DNA of 16,297 nt from Methylovirgula sp. (GCA_030044485.1 JASHVQ010000033.1:1-16297), one strand, 5' to 3'; counted from the first letter of the stretch, positions 1 through 8,810 are shown. Translations and numbers: made by a program. Notes: a model not told the origin generated them from the sequence alone.

Positions 1-1305
1 ATCGCCATCGACATTTCCGAACAGAAGCTTTTTGCCGAGCAGACCGCGACCGCCGACATGCGCCTGCGCGACGCGCTCGAAGCCGTCTCCGAGGCCTTCG
101 TGCTGTGGGACAGGGACAATCGGCTCGTCATGTGCAATTCCAAGTTCCAGCGGTTCCACAATTTGCCGAACGAGGCGGTGATCGCCGGCCTGCCCTATCG
201 CGAGGTCATGGCCAACGGCACGCCGCCGCTTATCCAGGCGCAGATCGCTTTGGGCGAACGGCCGGGCGCGGGCGCCAAGACCTACGAAGCGCGGCTCGCC
301 GACGGACGCTGGCTGCAAATCAACGAGCGGCGCACCAAGGACGGCGGCTACGTTTCGGTCGGCACCGATATCAGCGCGCTGAAGCGGCACGAAGAGCAAT
401 TGCTGGATTCGGAACGCCGCCTCACGGCGACCGTCGCCGACCTGCGCAAATCGCGCCAGACGCTCGAGCGGCAGGCGCAGGAGCTTGCCGAGCTTGCCGA
501 AAAATATTTCGAGCAGAAGGCGCAGGCGGAAAGCGCCAATCGGGCAAAATCCGAATTTCTCGCCAATATGAGCCACGAATTGCGCACGCCGCTGAATGCG
601 ATCATCGGCTTCTCGGAAATGATGATCGGCGAGACATTCGGCGCCCTCGGCTCACCCCGCTACCTCGATTACAGCAGGGATATCAAGGCCAGCGGCCAAT
701 ATCTGCTCGGCGTCATCTCCGACGTGCTCGACATGTCGCGGCTCGAAGCCGGCCGCGTATGGCTGAAAAAGTCGCGGGTCGCGGCGGGGGCGGTTCTCGC
801 CGCCGCAATCGAGACCGTCGCATGCGCCGCCGAAGAGAAAAAGATCGCGATTAGCGCCAAGGCTTCGCCCGATTCGCTGATCTACGCCGACCCGGCGGCG
901 CTCGAGCGCATCCTTTCCTGCCTGCTGCGCAACTCCGTGAAATTCACGCCGCAGAACGGCCGCGTCGCCGTGCGGGTGCGACCGTTGCGCGGCGCCATCA
1001 ACATTTGCGTCGGCGACACCGGGGTGGGGATTGCCGCGCACGAACTACCGCGCCTCGGCCGCCCTTTCGAGCAATGCACCGCTCAGCTCGACAACGGAAT
1101 GAAAGGTTCGGGCCTCGGTCTTGCGATCGCCCGTTCGCTTGTCGATCTGCACGGCGGACGGATGCGGCTGCGCTCGAAGCTCGGCGGCGGCACGGCCGTG
1201 GTCGTGCATCTGCCGGCCGAAGAGCCTGCCGACCGCCAGGCGCTGCTGTGCGCCGCAATGTCCCGGCCGGGGCAGGGATTGCGTCTCGCCGCCGCCGCAC
1301 CCTGA
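1..1305 (+). CDS. pleC: PAS-domain sensor histidine kinase, PleC/DivJ-like (5' truncated)
   Basis: The frame is open from base 1, so the start lies outside the window; an ATG at 58 is internal. The first residues (AIDISEQK) look like the end of one PAS domain. A second, PAS_7-like domain follows (codons about 60-390), then a coiled-coil linker (about 390-550), then HisKA with the H-box NMSHELRTPLNAIIGFSEMM. The phospho-accepting His codon is at 574-576. The ATPase domain shows an N-box (LLRNSVKFTP), G1 (DTGVGI) and G2 (GSGLGLAI). The H-box and the following FGALG...DIKASGQYLLGVISDVLDMSRLEAG region resemble the PleC/DivJ/PdhS kinases that act through DivK in alphaproteobacterial cell-cycle control. 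From memory, rhizobial pleC lies beside glnE, as here. No membrane segment is visible in this part. Histidine kinase is certain; the pleC assignment is an inference from motif and neighbourhood. Confidence 0.85.
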   Translation: MAIDISEQKLFAEQTATADMRLRDALEAVSEAFVLWDRDNRLVMCNSKFQRFHNLPNEAVIAGLPYREVMANGTPPLIQAQIALGERPGAGAKTYEARLADGRWLQINERRTKDGGYVSVGTDISALKRHEEQLLDSERRLTATVADLRKSRQTLERQAQELAELAEKYFEQKAQAESANRAKSEFLANMSHELRTPLNAIIGFSEMMIGETFGALGSPRYLDYSRDIKASGQYLLGVISDVLDMSRLEAGRVWLKKSRVAAGAVLAAAIETVACAAEEKKIAISAKASPDSLIYADPAALERILSCLLRNSVKFTPQNGRVAVRVRPLRGAINICVGDTGVGIAAHELPRLGRPFEQCTAQLDNGMKGSGLGLAIARSLVDLHGGRMRLRSKLGGGTAVVVHLPAEEPADRQALLCAAMSRPGQGLRLAAAAP

Positions 1306-1313
1306 CGCGGCGG
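1292..1313. terminator. GC hairpin between convergent genes, no U-tract
   Basis: A 7-bp perfect stem (CCGCCGC at 1292-1298 with GCGGCGG at 1307-1313, 8-base loop) spans the stop codon of the PAS kinase and lies just past the glnE stop. Its position between two convergent genes suits a shared terminator, but neither side has a T-run, so intrinsic termination would be weak. Confidence 0.25.
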
Positions 1314-1317
1314 AGGC

Positions 1318-4206
1318 TTAGTCCAAAATCTTCTTGAAGATTGACCGCACCCTTTTTCGGGTCTCGGCCAGTTCCGAGGTGAGCTGCGAGAAGCTCGGCA
1401 GATCGGCCGCCTCGGCAAGCCGCCGTTTAATGGTCTCATGCGCATGCGCCAAGCGCTGCGCCGGATTGAGGATGGTGCGCAGGACCTGGGTAACGTTGGA
1501 ATAGAGTTGGTGGGCGCGGACGAGCAAATCGGCGTCGTCCCGCGGCAGATAGCCATAGCAGCCAGCCTTGGCGATCATCGCCACCGGCAAGACGTCGATC
1601 ATCTCCGGCCTCTCGTGCGCGTAGCGCAGGCAGAAATATTGACCGAGAAAATCGATGTCGAGCATGCCACCCGCCGCATATTTCAGATCGAACGGATCGT
1701 CCTCGCCCTTTTCCTTGGCGATAAGCGCGCGCATCGCCGACACGTCGGTGCGCAGCGCCGGAAGATGCGGCGCGGCAAGAATTTTGGCGCGCGTCGCCTC
1801 TACTTTGGCGCCGAGCGAAGCGTCGCCGGCGATGACCCGCGCGCGCGTCAATGCCAAATGTTCCCAGGTCTCGGCTTCTTTCACCTGATATTCGGCAAAA
1901 CTCTCGAACTGGGTGGCAAGCGGCCCCTGCCGCCCCGACGGACGCAGCCGCATATCGACGGCGTAGAGCGGTCCGCGCCGCGTCGCCACCGTCAACGCCG
2001 AGATGAGCCTTTGGAAAAAGCGCGTGTAATAATTCGTCGCATGCAGCGATTGCGGCCCGTCCGATTCGGGGTGCGCGGCGTCGAATTCGTAGATCAGAAT
2101 GAGGTCGAGGTCGGAAGCGGCGGTCATTTCGCGCGAACCGAGCTTGCCGAGGCCGAGGATGACACAGCGCCCCTGTCGGATCTTGCCGAAGCGCAGTTCG
2201 AAATCGCCCATGACATGCTCAAGGCTGACGCGCAGGATGCTGCCGGCAAGCGCCGAATAGGCTTCGCCCGCGGCGATCGGCTTGATCACGCCGGCCAACA
2301 GCCGCAAGCCGATGAGAAAGGATTCCTCCTGCGCGAAATCGCGCAGGCCGTCGAGCACATCGTCGATCGTCGACTGCGGCCCCAGAATATTCCTGAGGCG
2401 GACGTCGAAATCGGCGTCGCCGAGCGGCGCAGCCAGAAGATTGCGGTCGAAAGCGACATCGAGCACGTGCGGACGCTGAATGACTATTTCGGCGAGCCGC
2501 GGTGCGCTTCCCAGAATTTCGGCGAAAAGGCTGCGCAACTGCGCGTTGGATTTCAGAATCGACAGAAGCTCGACGGCGGCCTTCATCCGACCGAGCGCCT
2601 GATCGAAGGCCGCGACGGCGGCATCCGGGTCGCCGGATTGCGCGAAAGCTTCGAGAAGCGCCGGCACAAGCTCGGTCAAGACTTCCCGCGCCCGTTCCGA
2701 GTGGACCGCGCGGCGGCGGCCGAAGTGCCAGCCGCGAATCGTCTCCGCCACCAGTTCGGGCCGCCGGAAGCCGAGCCGCGTCAAGGTTTCGAGCGTCTCC
2801 GGATCGTCGGCGACGCCCGTAAAAACCAGACTGCCCGTCGCCGTCGACAGTCGGGGCGAAGTTTCGAAGAGACGCGCATAATGTTTGGCGACGTTGCCGA
2901 GCTGCGCTCCAAGGTCCGCCGCGAAGGGTTCGAGCCCCGGATAGCCGCAGAATTTCGCGAAGCGCAGCAGCTCGGCCGGATCGTTCGGCAGGCGCTGCGT
3001 CTGTTCGTCGGCAATCATCTGCAGGCGATGTTCCGTCTCGCGCAAGAAGAGGTAAGCGGCTCCGAGCTCGTCGCGCGCCTCGCGGCTGATCAGTTCCTGC
3101 CTCTCCAATTCGGCCAGCATGGCGAGCGTCGAAGAACCGCGCAGCTGCGGGCGCTTGCCTCCGAAGATCAGCTGCTGGGTCTGCACGAAAAACTCGATTT
3201 CGCGAATGCCGCCGCGACCCAGTTTGAGATCGTGCCCGGCGACGGCGATCTCGGCGTGCCCGCGCACGGCGTGGATCTGGCGCTTCATGGCATGAATGTC
3301 GGCGATCGCCGCGTAATCGAGATAGCGGCGCCAGATGAAGGGCGTGAGCCGCGCGATGAAGGCGTCGCCCAGCTCAAGGTCGCCGGCGATGGGGCGCGCC
3401 TTGATCATCGCGGCGCGCTCCCAATTCTGGCCAAAGGACTCGTAATAGAAATGCGCGGCCGGCAGCGAAATCGCGATTTGCGTCGAGCCCGGGTCCGGCC
3501 TTAGCCGCAGATCGACGCGCAGCACATAGCCGTCGGCCGTGCGCTCCTGCAAAATCTTGACGAGGCGCCGTGTCATGCGCACGCAGAGCATTGCCGGCTC
3601 CTCGAGATGCGCGAGCGCCGGGCTGGCCGGATCGAAGAAAACGATAAGATCCGTATCGCTCGAATAATTCAGCTCTCGCCCCCCGTGTTTTCCGAGCGCA
3701 AGCACGACAACCCCGCAATCTTGATCGGGTTTTGCGGCATCCGCCAGGCGAAGCTGACCGCCTGATCGCGCCTCGCGCAAAACGAAGTTGAGCGCCGCCG
3801 CGACGAAGACATCGGCGGCGGCGGTAAGCGCTTGCATGACGTGCTGCGTGGTCCAGATGCCGCCGAGATCGGCAAGCGCCACGAGCAGCGCCACCTCCTG
3901 CTTGGCGCGTCGCAGAAGATGCATGACCTCGGCCTCCGACGCAGGCGTTGCCGAGGCAAGCTCAGCGAGAAGCGCCTCAAGCCGCGTCTGCGGCGTGCCG
4001 CCGAGAAGGCGCTGCAAGCGGCGCGGATCCGATTTGGCGAGCTTGAAAAGATAGGGCGAATGATCGGCGATTGCCAAAAGCAGCGCGCGGGTCTTTGGAT
4101 CGAGCTGCGCGGGGACGCCGAGTTCGGCCAACCGCGCTTCGGCCGCGGCACGATCGGCAAGCCGCGGAGCCTTGCCAAGGCGCTCGCGAAGTTTTGCTTG
4201 CCTCAT
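1318..4206 (-). CDS. glnE: Bifunctional glutamine synthetase adenylyltransferase/deadenylyltransferase
   Basis: A 962-residue protein, close to the usual 940-990 of GlnE. It adenylylates glutamine synthetase (GlnA) to switch it off and removes AMP to switch it on, in response to PII proteins and glutamine. Both nucleotidyltransferase halves are present. The N-terminal deadenylylase has GKHGGRELNYSSDTDLI (residues 172-188, acidic pair D184/D186). The C-terminal adenylylase has GLGKLGSREMTAASDLDLI (about residues 685-703). The ATG at 4206 follows a good ribosome-binding site (GGGGAGGG, about 5 bases upstream). Only 21 bases separate it from the sensor-kinase gene read in the same direction, so co-transcription with the two-component pair is likely. 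It converges with the PAS kinase. No key residue appears missing. Confidence 0.97.
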   Translation of the reverse strand: MRQAKLRERLGKAPRLADRAAAEARLAELGVPAQLDPKTRALLLAIADHSPYLFKLAKSDPRRLQRLLGGTPQTRLEALLAELASATPASEAEVMHLLRRAKQEVALLVALADLGGIWTTQHVMQALTAAADVFVAAALNFVLREARSGGQLRLADAAKPDQDCGVVVLALGKHGGRELNYSSDTDLIVFFDPASPALAHLEEPAMLCVRMTRRLVKILQERTADGYVLRVDLRLRPDPGSTQIAISLPAAHFYYESFGQNWERAAMIKARPIAGDLELGDAFIARLTPFIWRRYLDYAAIADIHAMKRQIHAVRGHAEIAVAGHDLKLGRGGIREIEFFVQTQQLIFGGKRPQLRGSSTLAMLAELERQELISREARDELGAAYLFLRETEHRLQMIADEQTQRLPNDPAELLRFAKFCGYPGLEPFAADLGAQLGNVAKHYARLFETSPRLSTATGSLVFTGVADDPETLETLTRLGFRRPELVAETIRGWHFGRRRAVHSERAREVLTELVPALLEAFAQSGDPDAAVAAFDQALGRMKAAVELLSILKSNAQLRSLFAEILGSAPRLAEIVIQRPHVLDVAFDRNLLAAPLGDADFDVRLRNILGPQSTIDDVLDGLRDFAQEESFLIGLRLLAGVIKPIAAGEAYSALAGSILRVSLEHVMGDFELRFGKIRQGRCVILGLGKLGSREMTAASDLDLILIYEFDAAHPESDGPQSLHATNYYTRFFQRLISALTVATRRGPLYAVDMRLRPSGRQGPLATQFESFAEYQVKEAETWEHLALTRARVIAGDASLGAKVEATRAKILAAPHLPALRTDVSAMRALIAKEKGEDDPFDLKYAAGGMLDIDFLGQYFCLRYAHERPEMIDVLPVAMIAKAGCYGYLPRDDADLLVRAHQLYSNVTQVLRTILNPAQRLAHAHETIKRRLAEAADLPSFSQLTSELAETRKRVRSIFKKILD

Positions 4207-4227
4207 GCGCCCTCCCCTCGCGGCCGC

Positions 4228-5666
4228 TCAGGCCGCCGCATCCGTCGGCGATTTAACGGGAGGAACGAGCTTTGTCGGGGTAACCGCCGCGGCCGGCAAT
4301 ACGAGAACCGCCTTGAGGCCGGGCAAATTGTCCTCAAAGCGCAATGTGCCCTTGTGCAGGCGCGCCACGGCCGCGGCCAGCGCCAGGCCCAATCCGGAGC
4401 CAGGCCGCGAGCGGGAATTCTCGAGCCGCACGAAGCGTTCCTGCACGCGCTCGCGATCCGCGGCGGCGATGCCCGGCCCGTGATCGGCGACGCTGATCTC
4501 GATGAGCTTGCCCTGACGCCTGGCGGCGACAACGATTTCGGGTTTGGGTTCGACGCCGCGCGGCGCGCCATATTTCAAGGCGTTGTCGACGAGATTGGCG
4601 AGCGCTTGGCTTACAAGCTCGCGGCTTCCGTGCAGCATCAGTCCGGGACGCACGTCGAGCTTGAGACCGACTCCGCGGTCTTCGGCAAGCGGCTCGTAAA
4701 GCTCGGCGACGTCGCGCGCCACATCGGCGGCGTCGAAATCGACCATGCCCTGCGGCCCCGCCCCCGCCTCGGCGCGGGCGATCATCAACAGCGCGTCGAA
4801 GACGCGGATCAGCGCATCGGACTCGTCGAGGACTTTTTCGAGCGCGGCCCGATAGTCCTCCGGGCCTTCGCGAATTGCAGCGCCTGTTCGGCGCGGCTGC
4901 GCAACCGCGTCAGCGGCGTCTTCAAGTCATGCGCGATATTGTCGGAGACCTCGTTCAGTCCGGTAACCAGAACGGAGATGCGGTCCAGCATGGAATTCAA
5001 GTTCTGCACGAGACGGTCGAGTTCGTCGCCCGTGCCGGCAAGCGGCAGCCGTCCGGAAATATCGCCGGCGACGATGGTCTTGGCTTTTGCGGTGATCGCA
5101 TCGACGCGGCGCAAAACGTGGCGGGCCACAAGCAGACTGCCGATCGCCCCGATGATGACAAGCCAGATGAGCGAGGTGACGAGCGCGCCGCCAAAAATAC
5201 GGCGCATGCGCAGCCCCTCTTCGATGTCATGCCCCACGAGCAGGCGGAAGCCGCCGGAAAGCGCGAAGATCCGCGCCAAAGCGCGATGCTGCCGGCGCGT
5301 GTCGCCGACCCGCAGATAGTCGGTCTCGACGAGTCCCGGCTGGGACAGGACGCCGGGCGGCAGACTCGCTATATTGCCGGCGATCGGCTCGCCGGCGTGC
5401 GTGGTCACGAGATAAAGCCCGGCTCCCGGCTGTTCGGCGCGCCGTTGCACCGCGGCGACGAGCTGAACGATGCCGCCTTCCGAATATTGCTCGGCCAATC
5501 CGGTGATGTCGGTATCGACGGTCTGGGCGATCTGCGCATCGACGAGTTTCTCGACGTTCCAGCCGGCGCGCGCCAAGACGAGACCGGCGCCGATTGCGGC
5601 GACGACCAGATAGGCGAGCGAAATCTTGAACGCCGTCGAGCGGAAAAGCTTAGCGATTGCCGTCAC
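4228..5666 (-). pseudogene. Membrane sensor histidine kinase interrupted by a -1 frameshift (one base missing near 4865)
   Basis: Two ORFs in different frames together make one kinase of about 479 residues. The first (5666-4809) starts at a GTG that overlaps the response-regulator gene by 17 bases. It encodes TM1 (residues 13-33), a periplasmic part (34-156), TM2 (157-180), HAMP (181-233) and HisKA with H246 in NIAHDLKTPLTRL. After QFAK it runs into an unrelated tail and a TGA at 4811-4809. The other frame is open from the same point: PEDYRAALEKVLDESDALIR leads into LLMIARAEAG and a complete ATPase domain (LVDNALKYG, DHGPGI, GSGLGLAL) ending at 4228. Adding one C to the CC at 4865-4866 (GG on the coding strand) gives an uninterrupted gene of exactly 480 codons. 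It pairs with the OmpR-type regulator upstream. The break could be a sequencing error in a short homopolymer, a recent mutation, or a true split; I cannot tell which. Confidence 0.88.
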
Positions 5667-6342
5667 GGATCATGTATCCAGCGCCGCGTATCGTTTGCAA
5701 GAGCTGCGGGTCGAAACCTTTGTCGATCTTGGCGCGAAGCCGCGAGATATGGACATCAATGACATTGGTCTGCGGATCGAAGTGATAGTCCCAGACGTTC
5801 TCGAGCAGCATGGTGCGGGTGACGACCTGGCCGGCATGTTTCATCAAATATTCGAGCAGCCGGAATTCGCGCGGCTGAAGAAGGATCTCCCTGCCATTGC
5901 GCGTCAGCTTATGCGACAGCCGGTCGAGTTCAAGTCCGCCGACCCGGTAGACCGTCTCTTCCGCCGTGCCGCTGGACTTCCGCCGGGCGAGCACCTCGAT
6001 GCGCGCCAGGAGCTCGGAAAATGCATAGGGCTTGGCCAAATAATCGTCGCCGCCGGCGCGCAGGCCCTTCACCCGATCGTCGACCTGGCCGAGCGCCGAA
6101 AGGATCAGCACCGGAGTCCCGATCTTCTGGACGCGGAGCGCGCCGATCAACGAAAGCCCGTCGAGCTTCGGCAGCATGCGGTCGACGATGAGGACATCGT
6201 AGTTTCCCTCGCGCGCCTTGTCATAGCCTTCGACCCCGTCGGCGGCGTGATCGGCCACGTGCCCTGCCTCACGCAGCGCTTTTGCGAGGTAAAGGGCGGC
6301 CTCCGAATCGTCTTCGATGATCAAGACACGCATGGAAGACAT
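5650..6342 (-). CDS. OmpR/PhoP-family response regulator
   Basis: A 230-residue two-domain regulator. The receiver domain has the acidic pair in IIEDD (residues 10-12), phospho-accepting D54 in LIVDRMLP, and the conserved Lys in LAKPYAF. The C-terminal half is a winged helix (LTRNGREILLQPREFRLLEYLM, then NVIDVHISRLRAKID and RGAGYMI), typical of DNA-binding OmpR-type regulators. The ATG at 6342 is preceded only by a weak GATGGA; a second in-frame ATG lies at 6333. It is translationally linked to the downstream kinase (17-base overlap), its evident partner. The start codon lies only 14 bases past the T-run of a terminator, so its own promoter is not obvious. The DegP-type gene upstream suggests an envelope-stress role, which is inference only. 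Confidence 0.95.
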   Translation of the reverse strand: MSSMRVLIIEDDSEAALYLAKALREAGHVADHAADGVEGYDKAREGNYDVLIVDRMLPKLDGLSLIGALRVQKIGTPVLILSALGQVDDRVKGLRAGGDDYLAKPYAFSELLARIEVLARRKSSGTAEETVYRVGGLELDRLSHKLTRNGREILLQPREFRLLEYLMKHAGQVVTRTMLLENVWDYHFDPQTNVIDVHISRLRAKIDKGFDPQLLQTIRGAGYMIRDGNR

Positions 6343-6356
6343 ATAAGCCGTCCATC

Positions 6357-6397
6357 AAAAAAACGGCAGGCCGGAGCTTGAGCTCCCGACCTGCCGT
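6357..6397 (-). terminator. Intrinsic terminator downstream of the DegP-type gene
   Basis: On the minus strand a long stem (8 bp ACGGCAGG/CCTGCCGT, a small internal mismatch, then 6 bp GGAGCT/AGCTCC, 2-base loop) runs directly into seven Ts (complement of the A-run 6357-6363). This is a textbook Rho-independent terminator for leftward transcription. It sits about 65 bases after the protease stop and about 15 bases before the response-regulator start codon. Confidence 0.88.
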
Positions 6398-6456
6398 CTC
6401 CTGAAACCGGCGCCGCAGACGGGGGGCAGATGCGACGCGGGCGGAGAGGAGAACTG

Positions 6457-6474
6457 CCGGCGTCAGGACGCCGG
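6457..6474 (-). other. Stem-loop over the protease stop codon
   Basis: Eight-base inverted repeat CCGGCGTC/GACGCCGG separated by two bases, overlapping the TGA at 6465-6463. No T-run follows, so it is not a terminator by itself. It might protect the mRNA 3' end, or be chance in GC-rich DNA. Confidence 0.35.
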
Positions 6475-8016
6475 GTTGACTGAGAGCGCCACGAAATGCG
6501 TGTCGTCGCCGCTCTTGACCCGCAGGAGCACGGCTTTGCGGCCCGCCTTTTTCGCATCTGCGAGTACGTCCGAAATATCGCTCGGCTTGGAAACGGCCTT
6601 ACCGCCGGCTTCGAGGATGACGTCGCCGACCTTCAAGCCCTTCTGCGCGCCGGCCCCATCCGGATCGACATCGGTGATGACGACGCCTTCCTTGCCGGCA
6701 CCGGGAACCGCATCCGCCGAAGCCATTGCCAGGCCGAAATTATCGAAGCTGCCGGTATTCTGCTGGCTGTTGGTGTCGGCCTTGGCCTCCTGGTCGTTCG
6801 GCAAGGTGCCGAGCTTCACCGAAAAGGTCTTCTCCGAACCGTCGCGCCAAACAAGCAGGCTCGCATCGGTATTCGGTCCGAGCGCCGCGATCGTGCGGGC
6901 AAGTTCGCGCGGGCCGTCGACGGTCTCGCCGTTGACGCCGAGGATGACGTCGCTGGTCTTGATCCCCGCCTTGACGGCCGGCGAATTCGGCTGCGTGTCG
7001 GCGATGAGCGCGCCCTTCTGCGTCTTCAGGCCGAGGCTGTCGGCGATGTCGGATGTAACCGGCTGGATTTCGACGCCGATCCAACCGCGGGTGACTGTTC
7101 CTTTGTCCTTCAGCGATTCGATGACGCCTTGCGCCTCGTCGGCCGGGATATCGAAGCCGATGCCGACGCTGCCGCCCGACGGCGAATAGATCGCGGTGTT
7201 GACGCCGACGACCTGGCCTTGCGTGTTGAAGGTCGGGCCGCCCGAGTTGCCGCGGTTCACGGGTGCGTCGATCTGCAGATAATCGTCATAAGGACCCGAG
7301 CCGATGTCGCGGCCGCGCGCCGAGACGATGCCGGCGGTCACCGTGCCGCCGAGCCCGAAGGGATTGCCGACGGCGATGACCCAATCGCCGACGCGCGGCG
7401 TGGTCTTGGAGAACGTGACATAGGGAAAGTTCGAGCCGTTGGTGATTTTCAGAAGCGCCAGATCGGTCTTCTTATCGGTGCCGACGACTTTCGCCGCATA
7501 GGTCGTCTGACCGTCGTCCATGGTGATCGTAACGTCGGTCGCATTGTCAACGACATGGTCGTTGGTCACGACATAGCCGTCCGGTGAAATGATGAATCCC
7601 GAGCCCTGGGCCAAGGTCATATGCGGCCTGTCGCGACGGAACTGGAAGGGGATTCCGTCCTGGCCGCCAAATCTCTTGAAGAACCGCTCCAAAGGATCGC
7701 CGGGCTGAAGGCCCGGAACGGAGGAATCAGAATCGTCGTCCGAATCGGAAACATCCGCCATCTTCACTTTGATCGAGACGACGGCGCCGCGGACTCTGTC
7801 GACCACATCGGCGAAGGAAAAGGCATTGATCGGCAAGCTGGGACCGGCCTCAGCCTGGGCCGGTGCGGGGAAGCTCGCATGCGGCAACCTGAGGTCGCCA
7901 GCGAAGGCGCCGGCCAGCGCCAGGGCCGCAACCGAGCCGAGAAGAAGGATGCGCACAGAGGACCGCGCTTTGGGTCGCGGCGCGCCGTCATGTTGGCTGC
8001 GAAACTGCTGATCCAT
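6463..8016 (-). CDS. degP: Do-family periplasmic serine protease/chaperone (HtrA/DegP)
   Basis: A 517-residue protein from the ATG at 8016, chosen because GGAG lies nine bases upstream; the frame is open further to an ATG at 8031 and a TTG at 8049. Residues about 21-40 form a signal sequence or membrane anchor, followed by a short linker to about residue 65. The trypsin-like domain has the full triad: H154 (VTNDHVVD), D185 (KKTDLALL) and S258 (NRGNSGGP). A short Asp/Ser-rich stretch (residues 91-99) lies in the region corresponding to the LA loop. Two PDZ domains follow (about 309-400 and 425-515). The family degrades and refolds misfolded envelope proteins. It diverges from the GST gene and is followed by an intrinsic terminator, then a two-component system that could sense the same stress (inference). 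DegP versus DegQ/MucD naming cannot be settled from sequence alone. Confidence 0.95.
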   Translation of the reverse strand: MDQQFRSQHDGAPRPKARSSVRILLLGSVAALALAGAFAGDLRLPHASFPAPAQAEAGPSLPINAFSFADVVDRVRGAVVSIKVKMADVSDSDDDSDSSVPGLQPGDPLERFFKRFGGQDGIPFQFRRDRPHMTLAQGSGFIISPDGYVVTNDHVVDNATDVTITMDDGQTTYAAKVVGTDKKTDLALLKITNGSNFPYVTFSKTTPRVGDWVIAVGNPFGLGGTVTAGIVSARGRDIGSGPYDDYLQIDAPVNRGNSGGPTFNTQGQVVGVNTAIYSPSGGSVGIGFDIPADEAQGVIESLKDKGTVTRGWIGVEIQPVTSDIADSLGLKTQKGALIADTQPNSPAVKAGIKTSDVILGVNGETVDGPRELARTIAALGPNTDASLLVWRDGSEKTFSVKLGTLPNDQEAKADTNSQQNTGSFDNFGLAMASADAVPGAGKEGVVITDVDPDGAGAQKGLKVGDVILEAGGKAVSKPSDISDVLADAKKAGRKAVLLRVKSGDDTHFVALSVNPAS

Positions 8017-8168
8017 CTTATGTTTCTCCATGTGGGTCTGCGCAGGCAATGCGAGAATGTAACGGATGACACATCCTCTGCCGATCAGGATGGGACAATA
8101 CGGTTTACGTCGCCATTTCGGGCAGATGAAACTTTGGTAATCTTGGCGCCGCGTTCACGGAGGGCGAC

Positions 8169-8810
8169 ATGGCGACAGGCAAAATCGTGCTTTATCACAT
8201 GCCGAATTCGCGCTCGAACGCGACTCTGCTGCTTCTTGAAGAGCTGGGCGCGCCCTATGAACTGCGCATCCTCAACATGAAAAAGGGGGAGCAGCGCCAG
8301 GCGGCCTATCTCGCCGTCAATCCCATGGGCAAGGTCCCCGCGGTCATCCATAACGACACGCTGATCACCGAGCAGGCGGCGATTTACATCTATCTCGCCG
8401 ATCTCTTTCCGCAAGCCGGCTTGGCGCCACGCTTCGATGATGCGCAGCGCGGCGCCTATCTGCGCTGGATTGTCTTTTACGCCAGCGCATTCGAACCGGC
8501 GATCATCGACCGCTCGCTGCAACGCGACTCGGGCCGGCCGGCCGCCAGCCCCTACGGCGATTTCGACACGATGTTCGGCACGCTCCTCCGGCAGTTCGAA
8601 ACCGGACCCTATATCTTGGGCGCGCGCTTTTCGGCGGCGGACGTTCTGTGGGGGGCCTCGCTATCCTTCATGATGGGCTGGAAACTTCTTCCGGAGGCGC
8701 CAGTCCTTGCCGATTACGTCGCGCGCCACAAGGCGCGGCCGGCCGTGGGGCGCATCGCGGCCAAGAACGCCGAGATCCTCGCCGCCCGAGATGCCGCGCC
8801 AGCCGGCTAG
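8169..8810 (+). CDS. Glutathione S-transferase family protein
   Basis: A 213-residue protein of normal GST length, with ATG at 8169 after GGAGGG. The thioredoxin-like N-terminal domain includes YHMPNSRSN (residues 9-17, with Ser14 in the region where many bacterial GSTs place a catalytic Ser), the cis-Pro segment MGKVPAVIH, and TEQAAIYIYLAD, matching the glutathione-binding E-[ST/A] motif. The all-helical C-terminal domain ends in a typical ADYVARHKARPAVGRI stretch. It would conjugate or isomerise electrophiles with glutathione in the cytosol; the substrate is unknown. Its stop codon is shared with that of the convergent TetR gene, and a tautomerase lies beyond, suggesting a small detoxification locus. 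Confidence 0.93.
   Translation: MATGKIVLYHMPNSRSNATLLLLEELGAPYELRILNMKKGEQRQAAYLAVNPMGKVPAVIHNDTLITEQAAIYIYLADLFPQAGLAPRFDDAQRGAYLRWIVFYASAFEPAIIDRSLQRDSGRPAASPYGDFDTMFGTLLRQFETGPYILGARFSAADVLWGASLSFMMGWKLLPEAPVLADYVARHKARPAVGRIAAKNAEILAARDAAPAG

Noticed and set aside
1438..3504. 688-codon open frame on the plus strand opposite glnE
   Set aside because: It lies antisense to a complete glnE with all motifs; its Arg/Gln/Asp-rich product looks like a GC-rich shadow and matches no family I know.
4860..4872. Programmed -1 frameshift at the kinase break
   Set aside because: Slipping back one base at AAG would restore the frame, but there is no standard slippery heptamer and the nearby GGAGG lies after, not before, the slip point. 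A deletion or sequencing error is simpler.
3832..5319. 495-codon open frame on the plus strand across the start of glnE and the kinase gene
   Set aside because: Antisense to two recognised genes and without domain features; its length reflects high GC content.
6496..7587. 363-codon open frame opposite the protease gene
   Set aside because: The minus-strand protease has a complete triad and PDZ domains; the antisense product has no recognisable domain.
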